Origin: Deltaproteobacteria bacterium | Lineage (GTDB): Bacteria > Myxococcota_A > UBA9160 > UBA6930 | Reading direction: 5' to 3' | Length of the DNA stretch: 43,042 nucleotides | Assembly: GCA_029261795.1 (NCBI GenBank) | Contig: JAJDAP010000021.1 | Span: forward strand, 1 to 43,042 | Part shown: in pieces, positions 1 through 8,198 of the stretch | Numbering within the stretch: position 1 is the first letter of the stretch | How the letters are laid out: each line of letters opens with the position of its first letter | Notes under the pieces: generated by a model | The model's database searches: none | The model's input: the letters and a program-made list of their open reading frames with translations, nothing else | What the model was told of the DNA's origin: nothing | Program-made: the position numbers and the translations under genes

Positions 1-1500
1 TGGCCGCGCGGCGCGTTCTTCGTGATGAACGCGGCCTACAGCTGGGGCTCGGATCGCTGGGGGTTCTGCGGCGAGAACGGCGAGCACTGCCTCGAAGCAG
101 CCGGAACGGTCTGGAGGGACATCCAGTCCGCCGCCGAGGGCGCCTATGACCGAACCGCCGCGTGCCGCTTCACGAGTTTCATCGCCTACGAGTGGACCGC
201 CGCCGGCCGGCCGGCCAAGAACCTTCACCGCAACGTGATCTTCCGCAACACGTCAGTGCCCGCACTTCCCATCAGCGTGATGGAGACCGGCAGCAATGCC
301 TTCGATCTCTGGACGATGCTGGAACGCGGCTGCGTTCAAGGGACGCCGGGTTGCGAAGTGCTGACGATCCCGCACAACTCGAACCTGGATGGCGGGCTGA
401 TGTTTCGCTCGGCGCGCGAATTCGAAGCGTCGATCGGCAGCGAAGAAGCCCGAATCCGTGCGCGCTGGGAACCCCTGGTCGAAATCATGCAGCACAAGGG
501 CGATTCCGAATGCCTGCTCGGCGGCGAGACCACGGACGAAGCCTGCGGCTTCGAAAAGTTTCCGTTCGGCGATATCGGCAGCGCGAGCGGCGTGTCCTAC
601 GGCAACGCGGAAGCACCGGTTGCAACCCAGTTCGTGCGCGAGGCGCTGAAGCAGGGTCTCGCCATCGAACGCCAACACGGAGCCAATCCGTTTCGCTACG
701 GAATCCTCGCGAGTACCGACACGCATCTCGGCGCTCCGGGTCTCGTCGGTGAGCGCGGTTTCCCCGGACACGGCGGTGCCGGAATCCCGCTGGCCAGCGG
801 CGATGTCCCGCCGATCCCGGATCGCGCGAACTTCAGCCCGGGCGGCCTGGCCGTCATCTGGGCGGAGGAGAACTCCCGCGACGCCCTCTTCGCGGCCATG
901 TTGCGGCGCGAGGTCTATGGCACCAGCGGCACGCGGCCCGAGCTGCGCTTCTTCGGCGGCGCCGATCTTCCGGAGGATCTTTGCAGCCAGCCGGAGTGGG
1001 TGAGCCAGGCCTATGCCCATGGCGCACCGATGGGCGGCAACTTGCCCGCCTCCGAGCGAGCGCCCCGCTTCATCGTCAGCGCGCTCCGCGATCCGGCGGA
1101 ATCGGCTTCGCCGCTTCAGCGTGTGCAGATCGTGAAGGGTTGGCTCGACGCAGCGGGCGAGACCCATGAGCGTGTCGTCGACATCGCCGGCGGCGCCAAC
1201 GACGCCGGCGTCGATCTGGCGAGCTGCGAACGAACCGGCGCTGGCCACGAGAAGCTATGCGCCGAGTGGCAGGACCCGGACTGGGACGCGTCGCAACCCG
1301 CCTTCTACTACGCGCGCGTCCTCGAGAACCCGAGCTGCCGTTGGACCCAATGGATCTGCGTCGAGCACAAGGTGGACTGCTCCGTGCCCGCGACGGTCGG
1401 CCCAGGACTCGAGGCGTGCTGCGCCGAAGATCATCGCCCGATCATTCAAGAACGCGCCTGGACCTCACCGATCTGGACCGCTCCGCGAGCGGCACGATGA
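1..1500 (+). CDS. DUF3604 family protein, 5'-truncated by window edge
   Basis: The reading frame is open from base 1, so the start lies outside the window; 499 residues are visible. The sequence resembles the C-terminal part of DUF3604 proteins, a family of unknown biochemistry related to PHP-type metal-dependent hydrolases. Family-like stretches include AGRPAKNLHRNVIFRN near residue 62 of the visible part, IPHNSNLDGG near 125 and STDTHLGAPG near 240, where several His and Asp residues could bind metal. Many Cys residues (about 14) suggest an exported, disulfide-bonded protein. The stop codon lies 16 bases before the parvulin-like gene, so the two are probably co-transcribed. The family call is fairly sure; the function is not known. 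Confidence 0.8.
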   Translation, partial: WPRGAFFVMNAAYSWGSDRWGFCGENGEHCLEAAGTVWRDIQSAAEGAYDRTAACRFTSFIAYEWTAAGRPAKNLHRNVIFRNTSVPALPISVMETGSNAFDLWTMLERGCVQGTPGCEVLTIPHNSNLDGGLMFRSAREFEASIGSEEARIRARWEPLVEIMQHKGDSECLLGGETTDEACGFEKFPFGDIGSASGVSYGNAEAPVATQFVREALKQGLAIERQHGANPFRYGILASTDTHLGAPGLVGERGFPGHGGAGIPLASGDVPPIPDRANFSPGGLAVIWAEENSRDALFAAMLRREVYGTSGTRPELRFFGGADLPEDLCSQPEWVSQAYAHGAPMGGNLPASERAPRFIVSALRDPAESASPLQRVQIVKGWLDAAGETHERVVDIAGGANDAGVDLASCERTGAGHEKLCAEWQDPDWDASQPAFYYARVLENPSCRWTQWICVEHKVDCSVPATVGPGLEACCAEDHRPIIQERAWTSPIWTAPRAAR

Positions 1501-1516
1501 GGCACGTGCTGGTCCG

Positions 1517-2347
1517 ATGAAGCGACCCCTGCTCCGATTCATCCTGCTGGGAACGTTGCTCTACGTGGGCGACCTGTTCTTCAGTGCCTTCGCCAGTGAA
1601 GCAGCGCCGCCCGTCCCGCTCGCCGGCCCCGTCAGCGATGACGAAGTCTGGCTACACGAAGCCTTCTCGCGCTCGTATCACATGAGCGACGCGATCGTGC
1701 GGCGCCGGCTGGCCAGGAACATGCGTTTCGCCGGTGGCGACGAAGACCGCGCGGATGCGGAACTCGTCGACGAAGCGATCGCACTCGGCATGCACGAAAC
1801 GGATCTGATCGTAACCCGTCGCCTGATCCAGAAGATGAAGCTGCTCACCCACGAACGGGTACGCCGGAACGAACCGACCGAGGCCGAACTCGAAGCCTTC
1901 CTTGCGGCAAACGAGGCGCGGTTCACCGAGCCTGCGCGCGTGCGGCTGACCCAGATCTATTTCCGCGAGAACGACGATGCGTCGGCGGTATTGCGCACCG
2001 GGATCGAAAGCCCGGATGCCATCGATGGCATCGGAAACGCACTGCCGATTCCGCGGCACCTGCCGCCGCATTCGAAAGCCGAACTCGCGCGCCAACTCGG
2101 CCCGGCTTTCGCCGAGGACGCCTTCGACGTGCCGCTCGAAGCGTGGAGCGGGCCCATCGCATCGGCCTACGGCCACCATCTGGTCTTTGCCCACGAGCGC
2201 CGGCCCGCCGTGCGATCGAGCCTCGCGACCGTTCGCTCCGAAGCCCGCGAAGGCCTGCTGTACGAGCGCGCCTTGATCGCGGAACGCGGGGAGATCGAGC
2301 GCTTGCGTGCCAAGTACGGCGTGCCGCGCGAGGCCGGTACCAAGTGA
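1517..2347 (+). CDS. parvulin-like peptidyl-prolyl isomerase, membrane-anchored
   Basis: 276 residues. The start ATG at 1517 is chosen because a hydrophobic segment (LLRFILLGTLLYVGDLFF) follows at once; the open frame extends further upstream only inside the preceding gene. After the anchor comes a helical SurA/PpiC-like region (residues 35-125) and a degenerate parvulin domain (about 130-235: ARVRLTQIYF, then SGPIASAYGHHLVFAHER). It would face the periplasm. PPIase activity is uncertain because the domain is short. It is followed 5 bases later by the HupE/UreJ gene, and the DUF3604-parvulin-HupE order suggests a functional unit. Confidence 0.75.
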   Translation: MKRPLLRFILLGTLLYVGDLFFSAFASEAAPPVPLAGPVSDDEVWLHEAFSRSYHMSDAIVRRRLARNMRFAGGDEDRADAELVDEAIALGMHETDLIVTRRLIQKMKLLTHERVRRNEPTEAELEAFLAANEARFTEPARVRLTQIYFRENDDASAVLRTGIESPDAIDGIGNALPIPRHLPPHSKAELARQLGPAFAEDAFDVPLEAWSGPIASAYGHHLVFAHERRPAVRSSLATVRSEAREGLLYERALIAERGEIERLRAKYGVPREAGTK

Positions 2348-2352
2348 GAACC

Positions 2353-3339
2353 ATGGCCTTGCGATTCGCCTGCGCCCTGGTGTCGTGCTTCCTGCTGGCC
2401 ACGCCGGCACTCGCGCATCGTCTGGCGCCCTCCTACCTCTCCCTGGTCGAAAGCGAGGACGGAAAGGTCGTCGTCACCTGGAAGACGCCGCGCGTGGTCT
2501 CGCGAGGCACACGGACCGAACCCGTCGTGCCCTGCCCTCCGCTCGCGGACGCTGTGCAGACGCTCGAAGGCACCGCATTCATCGCCCGCTGGACGGCCGA
2601 CTGCAGCGCCTCTCCGCTGGTCGGAGCGGTGCTCGGTGTCGACGGCCTCGACGGCAGTGGCACCGACGCCCTCGTGCACGTGGTCCTCGCCGACGGACGT
2701 GAGATGCGCGCCATCCTCACAGCCGAGAAGCCGCGTTACACGATCCCCGAGCAGGAGAGCTTTGCGGATGTCGCGAAAGGCTATGTCACGCTCGGCGTCG
2801 AGCACCTGGCCAGCGGCCTCGACCATGTGCTGTTCGTGCTCGGCCTGCTCGCCTTGCTAGGTGCCAGACGTCGCTTGCTCCTGGCCATCTCGGCGTTCAC
2901 GCTGGGCCATAGTCTTACCTTGGCCATCGCGGCCCTCGATCTGGTTCGGGTCCCGTCAGGGCCAGTGGAACTCGGCATCGCGGCGACGTTGGTGATCCTG
3001 GCCATCGAACTCGCGCGGCCCGAGGGCGAGTCGCGGCTACGCGCGCATCCGGGCTGGATGCCCTTCGGCTTCGGGTTGCTGCACGGCCTCGGCTTCGCTG
3101 GCGCGCTGGCCGAACTCGGGCTCCAGCCGCAGGCCATCCCGCTGGCGCTGTTCTCGTTCAACGTCGGGATCGAGCTTGGCCAGATCGGCCTGGTGCTCCT
3201 CTCCCTGCCCGTGCTCATCGGGCTCGCTCGTCTCACTTCGAACTCACCGCGCGCCATGCACGAGATCCCGGCCACCGTGATCGGTAGCCTTGGCGTCTAC
3301 TGGGGCTTGCAACGCTCCATTGACTGGCTCCTCGCGTAG
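2353..3339 (+). CDS. HupE/UreJ-like integral membrane protein
   Basis: 328 residues. It has a signal peptide (MALRFACALVSCFLLATPALA, cleavage near residue 22), an extracytoplasmic domain to about residue 140, then about six membrane segments. The membrane part has the His-containing motifs typical of the HupE/UreJ_2 family: LASGLDHVLFVLGLLALLG, FTLGHSLTLAIAALDLV and FGFGLLHGLGFAGALAELG. HupE and UreJ relatives are linked to nickel uptake for hydrogenase or urease, but no such enzyme is encoded here, so a metal-transport role is only a family-based guess. It starts 5 bases after the parvulin-like gene and is the last gene of this trio. Confidence 0.82.
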   Translation: MALRFACALVSCFLLATPALAHRLAPSYLSLVESEDGKVVVTWKTPRVVSRGTRTEPVVPCPPLADAVQTLEGTAFIARWTADCSASPLVGAVLGVDGLDGSGTDALVHVVLADGREMRAILTAEKPRYTIPEQESFADVAKGYVTLGVEHLASGLDHVLFVLGLLALLGARRRLLLAISAFTLGHSLTLAIAALDLVRVPSGPVELGIAATLVILAIELARPEGESRLRAHPGWMPFGFGLLHGLGFAGALAELGLQPQAIPLALFSFNVGIELGQIGLVLLSLPVLIGLARLTSNSPRAMHEIPATVIGSLGVYWGLQRSIDWLLA

Positions 3340-3368
3340 CGGCGCGAGGCCAGGAAAGGAACCCTCCG

Positions 3369-4316
3369 ATGACCCGACCTTTTCGCTTCGGCACCCAGGT
3401 CCATGGCTTCCCGGCAACGGAGTGGGCGGCGAAGGCACGTCAGATCGAAGCCCTCGGCTTCTCGAGCGTGTTGGTTCCCGACCATTTCGGCGGCCAATGG
3501 GAGCCGGTCGCGTTCCAGGCCGCAGCCGCGGCCGTGACCGAGCGGCTCCGGGTTGGAACGCTCGTCTATGGCATCGACTATCGACACCCGGTGGTGTTGG
3601 CGATGGCGGGCGCCACCGTGCAGCTGCTGTCGGGCGGACGCTGCGAATTCGGACTCGGCGCGGGCTGGATGGAATCCGACTACGTCGAGGCCGGCATCGA
3701 ATACGTGCGCGCTGGCCTCCGGATCGAACGACTCGAAGAGGCGCTTCAGATCGTCAAGGCGATGTGGAGCGGGCAGACGAGCTTCGAGGGCAAGCACTAC
3801 ACGATCCGCGAGATCGCCGGGGCCGTGGACCCACTGCCGGCGACGCCACCGGCGATTCTCGTCGGCGGCGGCGGCCCGAAACTCCTGGCCGTCGCCGGCC
3901 GTCATGCGGACATCGTCGGAATCAACCCCAAGGTTGCGGCCGGCAAGGTCACCGCTGCCGCGATGCAGGACGGCAGCGCGGAGAAAACCGCGGAGAAGGT
4001 GCGCTGGGTTCGCGAAGCCGCTGAAGCCGCCGGCAGGGACTTCGACGCGATCGAGCTCAACGCGCTCGTCTTCGCGACCGCGATCGTCGAGGACCCGAGC
4101 GGGATCCGAACCGCACTCGCGAACAACAGTGGCATGACGGTCGACGAGGTCGTGCGCTGCCCGCTGTTCCTCACCGGTTCGGCCAACGAGGTGAGGGACA
4201 CCTTGGAGAAGCGCCGCGAGCAGTTCGGATTCTCCTATGTCGTGATCCAGGGCGATGATCCGGCAACCCTCGAATCCTTCGCCGAGCACGTCATCCAACC
4301 ACTCGCGGGAAAGTGA
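3369..4316 (+). CDS. LLM-class F420-dependent oxidoreductase
   Basis: 315 residues, full length for the luciferase-like monooxygenase (TIM-barrel) family. Recognisable parts are the N-terminal strand PFRFGTQVHGFPATEWAAKA, LVPDHFGG, RLRVGTLVYGIDYRHPV, the glycine-rich FGLGAGWMESDY near residue 100, and PPAILVGGGGPKLL near 163, which together match the F420-type subgroup. It probably oxidises or reduces a small organic substrate with coenzyme F420 or FMN; the substrate cannot be told. A good ribosome binding site (GGAAAGGA) precedes the ATG. The small gene downstream starts 2 bases after the stop. Confidence 0.85.
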   Translation: MTRPFRFGTQVHGFPATEWAAKARQIEALGFSSVLVPDHFGGQWEPVAFQAAAAAVTERLRVGTLVYGIDYRHPVVLAMAGATVQLLSGGRCEFGLGAGWMESDYVEAGIEYVRAGLRIERLEEALQIVKAMWSGQTSFEGKHYTIREIAGAVDPLPATPPAILVGGGGPKLLAVAGRHADIVGINPKVAAGKVTAAAMQDGSAEKTAEKVRWVREAAEAAGRDFDAIELNALVFATAIVEDPSGIRTALANNSGMTVDEVVRCPLFLTGSANEVRDTLEKRREQFGFSYVVIQGDDPATLESFAEHVIQPLAGK

Positions 4317-4317
4317 A

Positions 4318-4563
4318 ATGATCCAGCTTGCCATCGACTACGAACACTCCGACCGGACCTGGTGGGAGGCCGGCGGCCAGGACCTCTGGGAGATGCTGCT
4401 CGACGAACCTGACGCCGGCTCCGTGGTCCTCGACGACGGCGTCGCCCAGAGCTGGCTTGCCCAGGCCGCCGCCCTCCCGGGTTGGGACGACACCGGCCAC
4501 GAATACGCACCCACACCGATCCGCTCCTCCGACTTCGACCCCGAAGACATGGACGCCTCCTGA
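4318..4563 (+). CDS. small acidic hypothetical protein
   Basis: 81 residues, not recognised. The ATG at 4318 sits 1 base after the stop of the LLM oxidoreductase and has GGGAAAG just upstream, so it is translated from the same message. The protein is acidic and Trp-rich (SDRTWWEAGGQDLWEMLLD) and ends in DPEDMDAS, with no membrane segment or known motif. Its TGA stop forms the first three bases of the 85-bp palindrome that follows. It may be an accessory to the oxidoreductase, but only the operon position supports this. Confidence 0.6.
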   Translation: MIQLAIDYEHSDRTWWEAGGQDLWEMLLDEPDAGSVVLDDGVAQSWLAQAAALPGWDDTGHEYAPTPIRSSDFDPEDMDAS

Positions 4564-4645
4564 GCGGGGACGGACTCCTCAAGTTTCAAGATTGCAAGTT
4601 TGAAAAACTTGCAATCTTGAAACTTGAGGAGTCCGTCCCCGCTCA
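4561..4645. repeat. 85-bp perfect palindrome, copy 1 of a dispersed element
   Basis: Two arms of 41 bp (4561-4601 and 4605-4645) are perfect inverted complements around a GAA loop. The outer part is GC-rich (GAGCGGGGACGGACTCCTC) and the inner part AT-rich with repeated AAGTTT-type words. The left end supplies the TGA stop of the small gene on the plus strand, and the right end supplies the TGA stop of the acyl-CoA dehydrogenase on the minus strand. It may act as a bidirectional transcription end, although there is no clean T-tract. A second copy lies at the window's right end. Confidence 0.93.
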
Positions 4646-5752
4646 GGGGAGCTGGAGGGCATGGCGGGCGACCAGGCCTCGCATGACTTCGCTGGTTCCG
4701 CCGCCGATCGTTTCCCACAGGCTTTGCAGCCAGAGAAGTTGGATGCGGCTGCCCGCTACGAGCGATTCGGGGCCGCCCCATTCGAAGGCGGCGCGGGCGA
4801 TCTCCTGACACCGTTCGGTGTGGAAGACCTTGTTCGCGGCGGCCGCGATGGCCGCGTCGCGTCCTTGTTGTGCCAACTCGACGACCTTCAGCGCGAGTAC
4901 CTCGGCCTCCAGCACGCCGACCTGCAAGCGTTCGAATTCATGCTGCACGATCGCGTCATTGGCACGCGGGGAAGCCGCGAGCCAGTCGCCGACTTCGACG
5001 AGATCGCGCTTGAGGCGCCCGGCCGGAAACTGGATGTGGCGCTCGTCGGAGAGTGCGTCGGCCATCAATCCCCAGGCGCCGTCTTCCGGCCCGACCCGTC
5101 GATCCGCCGGAACCTCGACGGCTTCGAAACGGCACTCGTAGAGTGCGTCCCCTTCGAGTGTGGGAAGCGGCGAGATCGTCAGCCCCGGGGTCCCGGTGTC
5201 GACGATGAACAGACTGAGTCCGGCCCCGCGGCTGCCCGGCTCGCCGGTTCGCGCCAGTAGCCAGAGATGATCGACGTGCCCGGCATAGGACTGCCAGCAC
5301 TTCTCCCCGTCGACGGTGTAGATGTCGCCGCGCCGCTCTGCACGTGTTCGCAAGCTCGCCAGGTCCGAACCGGCCTCGGGCTCGGAGTATGCCAGGGCGA
5401 ACGTCGCCTCTCCGGATCGGATCGGCGGCAACCAGGCCTCGTGCTGCGCGTCGCTACCGGCACGGACCAACGTGCGCGCAACGATGCTCGAGATCGGATT
5501 GCGCGCCGCCCGCGCGTAGGCCACCTCGTCCCAGAGGATGTATTCGAACGTCGGCCCGCGCCCGAGGCCGCCTGCGGCTTTCGGCCAGCTCATCGAGAGC
5601 CAGCCGCGCGCACCGATCGCGCGGAACAGAGCGGCGACCCGTTCCCAGCGATCTCCGTGGGAGAGGTAGGCATCCAGATCCTGCCAGTCTTCCAGGAACT
5701 CGCGGACTTCGTCTTGAAAGGCGCGTTCCTCGGCGTCGAAAAGCGACCTCAC
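4643..5752 (-). CDS. acyl-CoA dehydrogenase, FAD-binding C-terminal type subunit
   Basis: 369 residues from a GTG start at 5752 that overlaps the stop of the upstream dehydrogenase gene (GTGA); a longer in-frame ATG exists inside that gene. N-terminal helices (LFDAEERAFQDEVREFL) are followed by a middle beta domain with FALAYSEPEAGSDLASLRTR near 130 and the substrate/FAD motif WQSYAGHVDHLWLLART. The C-terminus has WETIGGGTSEVMRGLVARHA, which in this family contacts the FAD of the partner subunit. It would oxidise an acyl-CoA to the 2,3-enoyl-CoA and pass electrons to ETF. Together with the 298-residue neighbour it probably forms a heteromeric enzyme, as with the paired FadE proteins of sterol catabolism. 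Confidence 0.88.
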   Translation of the reverse strand: MRSLFDAEERAFQDEVREFLEDWQDLDAYLSHGDRWERVAALFRAIGARGWLSMSWPKAAGGLGRGPTFEYILWDEVAYARAARNPISSIVARTLVRAGSDAQHEAWLPPIRSGEATFALAYSEPEAGSDLASLRTRAERRGDIYTVDGEKCWQSYAGHVDHLWLLARTGEPGSRGAGLSLFIVDTGTPGLTISPLPTLEGDALYECRFEAVEVPADRRVGPEDGAWGLMADALSDERHIQFPAGRLKRDLVEVGDWLAASPRANDAIVQHEFERLQVGVLEAEVLALKVVELAQQGRDAAIAAAANKVFHTERCQEIARAAFEWGGPESLVAGSRIQLLWLQSLWETIGGGTSEVMRGLVARHALQLP

Positions 5753-6645
5753 CGACGTGCCTCCAGTAGAGGCAATCCGATCGGCAGCGACGCCCATTGG
5801 CGCACTCGGCGGCTGATCGCGAACAGCGGGCCTTCCAGTGTGATGCCAAGCGCACCGAAAGTCTGATGCGCCTGGTAGGCAGCCATGAGCGCTGAAGTAC
5901 GAGCAGACGCGAAGGCCATTCCGGTTCGCGCGCCGTCGTCCTCCGATTGCGCATCGAGTTCAAAGGCCGCCGTGCGCAGCAGACCCTCCGAGGCAGACAG
6001 CCGGATCGTGCAATCGGCGAGTGGGTGCGAAACGGATTGGTGGACCCCGATCGGCCGACCGAATTGCTGACGGGTGCGCGCGCGTTCTGCCGCCCGCTCG
6101 ATCAGTACGCGGCCGGCACCGACCAGGGCGGCCGCGGCGGCGACCCGGCCGAGGGCCAACGCTCGGCCTCCGTTGGCAAGGGGTGCTTCGAGATCCGCGG
6201 CACTCCGGAGCCACGGATCGCCGGCCAGGGTCGTGACCGGGACCGCGGCGCCGGTCAGGTGTGCGGGATGAATCGCCTCGCCGGCAATCGCGAAACAACG
6301 CTGGGCCTTGGTAGCGAACGGCCAGAACGGCGCGGCACCGACACAGGCGAAGGTCTCTCCGCGCTCGATCGCGGCCCGTTCCGGGCCCACTTCGAGCACG
6401 GCCATCGCGATCACCGTCTCGACGAGAGGGCCCGCGTGTGCCATCTCTCCCAACGCTTCGAACACGGCGACGAGCCCCCGGGCAGGAGACGGCCCGTCGC
6501 TTCCGAGCGAGAACACACCCAGTCTGGCCAGCACCTGCCACGCTGCGAGATCGAAAGGAGCGCCGACCGGGCGCTCGCTGCATGCGGTCGCGATCACATC
6601 TGCGAGTGCGCGCTCGTCCGCATCGAGCGACTGCGCAGTGATCAC
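5749..6645 (-). CDS. short acyl-CoA dehydrogenase partner subunit
   Basis: 298 residues, short for the family, from a GTG start at 6645 that overlaps the TetR stop (GTGA). The N-terminal and middle domains are reduced and lack the usual EPxAGSD motif. The C-terminal helical domain is clear: ARTRQQFGRPIGVHQSVSHP near 200 and FGALGITLEGPLFAISRR near 270, where the Glu lies at the position of the catalytic base in many acyl-CoA dehydrogenases. The motifs missing here are present in the next gene and the reverse also holds, which supports a split alpha/beta dehydrogenase. Both overlaps imply translational coupling in a tetR-ACAD-ACAD operon. Confidence 0.85.
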   Translation of the reverse strand: MITAQSLDADERALADVIATACSERPVGAPFDLAAWQVLARLGVFSLGSDGPSPARGLVAVFEALGEMAHAGPLVETVIAMAVLEVGPERAAIERGETFACVGAAPFWPFATKAQRCFAIAGEAIHPAHLTGAAVPVTTLAGDPWLRSAADLEAPLANGGRALALGRVAAAAALVGAGRVLIERAAERARTRQQFGRPIGVHQSVSHPLADCTIRLSASEGLLRTAAFELDAQSEDDGARTGMAFASARTSALMAAYQAHQTFGALGITLEGPLFAISRRVRQWASLPIGLPLLEARR

Positions 6646-7295
6646 GCCGGCGCGCTCCCCTCCAGCGTCTGGACCAGGATCCGTGCGCAGGTCTCGCGGA
6701 TGTCCTCGCGCGTAGCACCCAGCGCTCCCAGGTCCCGGTGGTGGGCCGACAATCGTTCCAGGAAGGAAGCCAATGCCGCCGCCGCCGCGAACGGGTGAAT
6801 CTCCTTGGAGATCCGTTGCTCCCTTTGGCCCCGTTTTATCTCGCTCGCAAGGGCGGAGAGCACCGGCCCGATATTCTCCTGGCGAATCCGCAGGAAGCGG
6901 CTGTCGCCACGGTCCGCTGCCATGTTGCGAAGCGTCAGGATCGCGTGATGACGATCCCAGTGCTCGAGGAACGCGTCCACCAGCGCACGCGCACGTTCCA
7001 GGCCATCGGGTCCGCCCATGGAAGCCCGGATCCAAGCCGCGACATCGGGCATCTCCTCGGAAGCGCGCTCGGCCAGGGCCAGGGCCAGCTCGTCCACATC
7101 CTTGAAGTAGTGGTAGAAGGTTGCGGGAGAAGTCCCTGCCCTGCGTGCAATATCCACGACCGGCAGATCGAGGACGCTACGCTCGGCCAACAGCTCAGAA
7201 GTGGCACGAAGAATCCGTTCGCGGGTCTTCAGGGCCCGGGGCCCGAGCTTGCGGCCGCTCTGGGCCACCGGGCGATCTGCGCGCTCGCGCTTCAT
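6642..7295 (-). CDS. TetR/AcrR family transcriptional regulator
   Basis: 217 residues from an ATG at 7295. The N-terminal helix-turn-helix is clear (TRERILRATSELLAERS, then VVDIARRAGTSPATFYHYF near residues 48-66), and the C-terminal ligand domain is helical. TetR proteins repress nearby genes and release DNA on binding a ligand, often an acyl-CoA in clusters like this. It is the first gene of an operon with the two acyl-CoA dehydrogenases and is divergent from an SDR gene. A palindrome (TGACG-N3-CGTCA) in the 58-bp gap recurs in the second divergent promoter at 11.1 kb, so it probably controls both. Confidence 0.92.
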   Translation of the reverse strand: MKRERADRPVAQSGRKLGPRALKTRERILRATSELLAERSVLDLPVVDIARRAGTSPATFYHYFKDVDELALALAERASEEMPDVAAWIRASMGGPDGLERARALVDAFLEHWDRHHAILTLRNMAADRGDSRFLRIRQENIGPVLSALASEIKRGQREQRISKEIHPFAAAAALASFLERLSAHHRDLGALGATREDIRETCARILVQTLEGSAPA

Positions 7296-7301
7296 CACGG
7301 C

Positions 7302-7309
7302 ACGGTAGC
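7302..7309 (-). promoter_or_regulatory. possible -10-like element GCTACCGT upstream of tetR
   Basis: On the minus strand GCTACCGT lies 6 bases before the tetR ATG. A similar GCTANNNT word precedes aroA and typA. No convincing -35 was found. This is a weak pattern call. Confidence 0.25.
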
Positions 7310-7315
7310 CGAGAG

Positions 7316-7335
7316 TTGACGATGCGTCAGAACCG
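7316..7335. promoter_or_regulatory. candidate TetR operator, site 1
   Basis: The core TGACG-ATG-CGTCA (7317-7329) is a perfect 5+5 bp inverted repeat in the 58-bp gap between tetR and the divergent SDR gene. With its flank it reads TTGACGATGCGTCAGAACCG. It matches site 2 at 11103-11122 at 17 of 20 positions, and the three differences are in the central spacer and one flank base. Position and symmetry fit autoregulation by the adjacent TetR protein. Confidence 0.72.
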
Positions 7336-7353
7336 TGATTCCGTGCGCAGACC

Positions 7354-8157
7354 ATGCAACTCGACGCCCTCTTCGATCTCTCCGGCCGCACAGCCCTGGT
7401 CACCGGTGGGAGCCGGGGCATCGGACGCTTCCTGGCCGATGGCCTGGCCGAGGCCGGCGCCCACGTGTTGATCTGCTCGCGAAAGCGCGAGGCCTGCGAG
7501 GCTGCGGCGGCCGAGATCATCGAGCGCGGCGGCCAGGCCAGCGCGCTAGCGGCGGACATCTCGGATCCGGAATCGATCGAGGCGCTCGTCACCAGCGCCC
7601 TGGCGATCAACGGGCGGGTCGACATCCTGGTGAACAATGCCGCGCGCGCCTGGTCGGCGCCTAGCATGGCGTATCCGCTCGAAGGCTGGGATCGCGTCTT
7701 CGATCTCAACGTTCGAGGTGCCTTCTGGTTGTCGCGCCTGCTGGCCCCGCACATGAAGGCGAACGGCGGCGGCAGCATCATCAACGTGAGTTCACTCTCT
7801 GCCCAACGGGGCGCCAGCGACGAGGAACAACCGATCGCCGCCTACCCGGCGAGCAAGGGCGCCCTGGAAGCGATGACCCGGGATCTCGCGGTCAAGTGGG
7901 CGCCCCACGGCATCCGTGTCAACGCGATCGCGCCCGGCCCGTTCGATACCGACATGTTCGCGCATATCAAGAATGACCCTGAGGTCCTGGCACATCACGA
8001 TGCGCAGGTTCCGTTGGGGCGGCCGGGCGGAGCTGACGACATGAAGGGCGTCGGCGTTTTTCTCGCCAGCGACGCCGCCGCGTTCGTCACAGGCTCGATC
8101 ATTCGGGTCGACGGCGGTGTCGCCGCGGTCTACCCCGTCAAGAAGTTCCAGGCCTGA
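7354..8157 (+). CDS. SDR family oxidoreductase
   Basis: 267 residues, classical short-chain dehydrogenase. The cofactor motif is TGGSRGIG near residue 18, NNAA near 95, the catalytic Ser is in INVSSLSAQRG and the YxxxK motif is YPASKGA near 166. An Arg in CSRKREA after beta-2 suggests NADP(H). It probably acts as a hydroxyacyl-CoA or ketone dehydrogenase in the surrounding acyl-CoA pathway. It is divergent from tetR with the candidate operator between them, and convergent with the acyl-CoA synthetase gene. Confidence 0.9.
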   Translation: MQLDALFDLSGRTALVTGGSRGIGRFLADGLAEAGAHVLICSRKREACEAAAAEIIERGGQASALAADISDPESIEALVTSALAINGRVDILVNNAARAWSAPSMAYPLEGWDRVFDLNVRGAFWLSRLLAPHMKANGGGSIINVSSLSAQRGASDEEQPIAAYPASKGALEAMTRDLAVKWAPHGIRVNAIAPGPFDTDMFAHIKNDPEVLAHHDAQVPLGRPGGADDMKGVGVFLASDAAAFVTGSIIRVDGGVAAVYPVKKFQA

Positions 8158-8198
8158 ACGCCAGGCTTCGCCACGATCGCACCAACGACATCCGCTGC

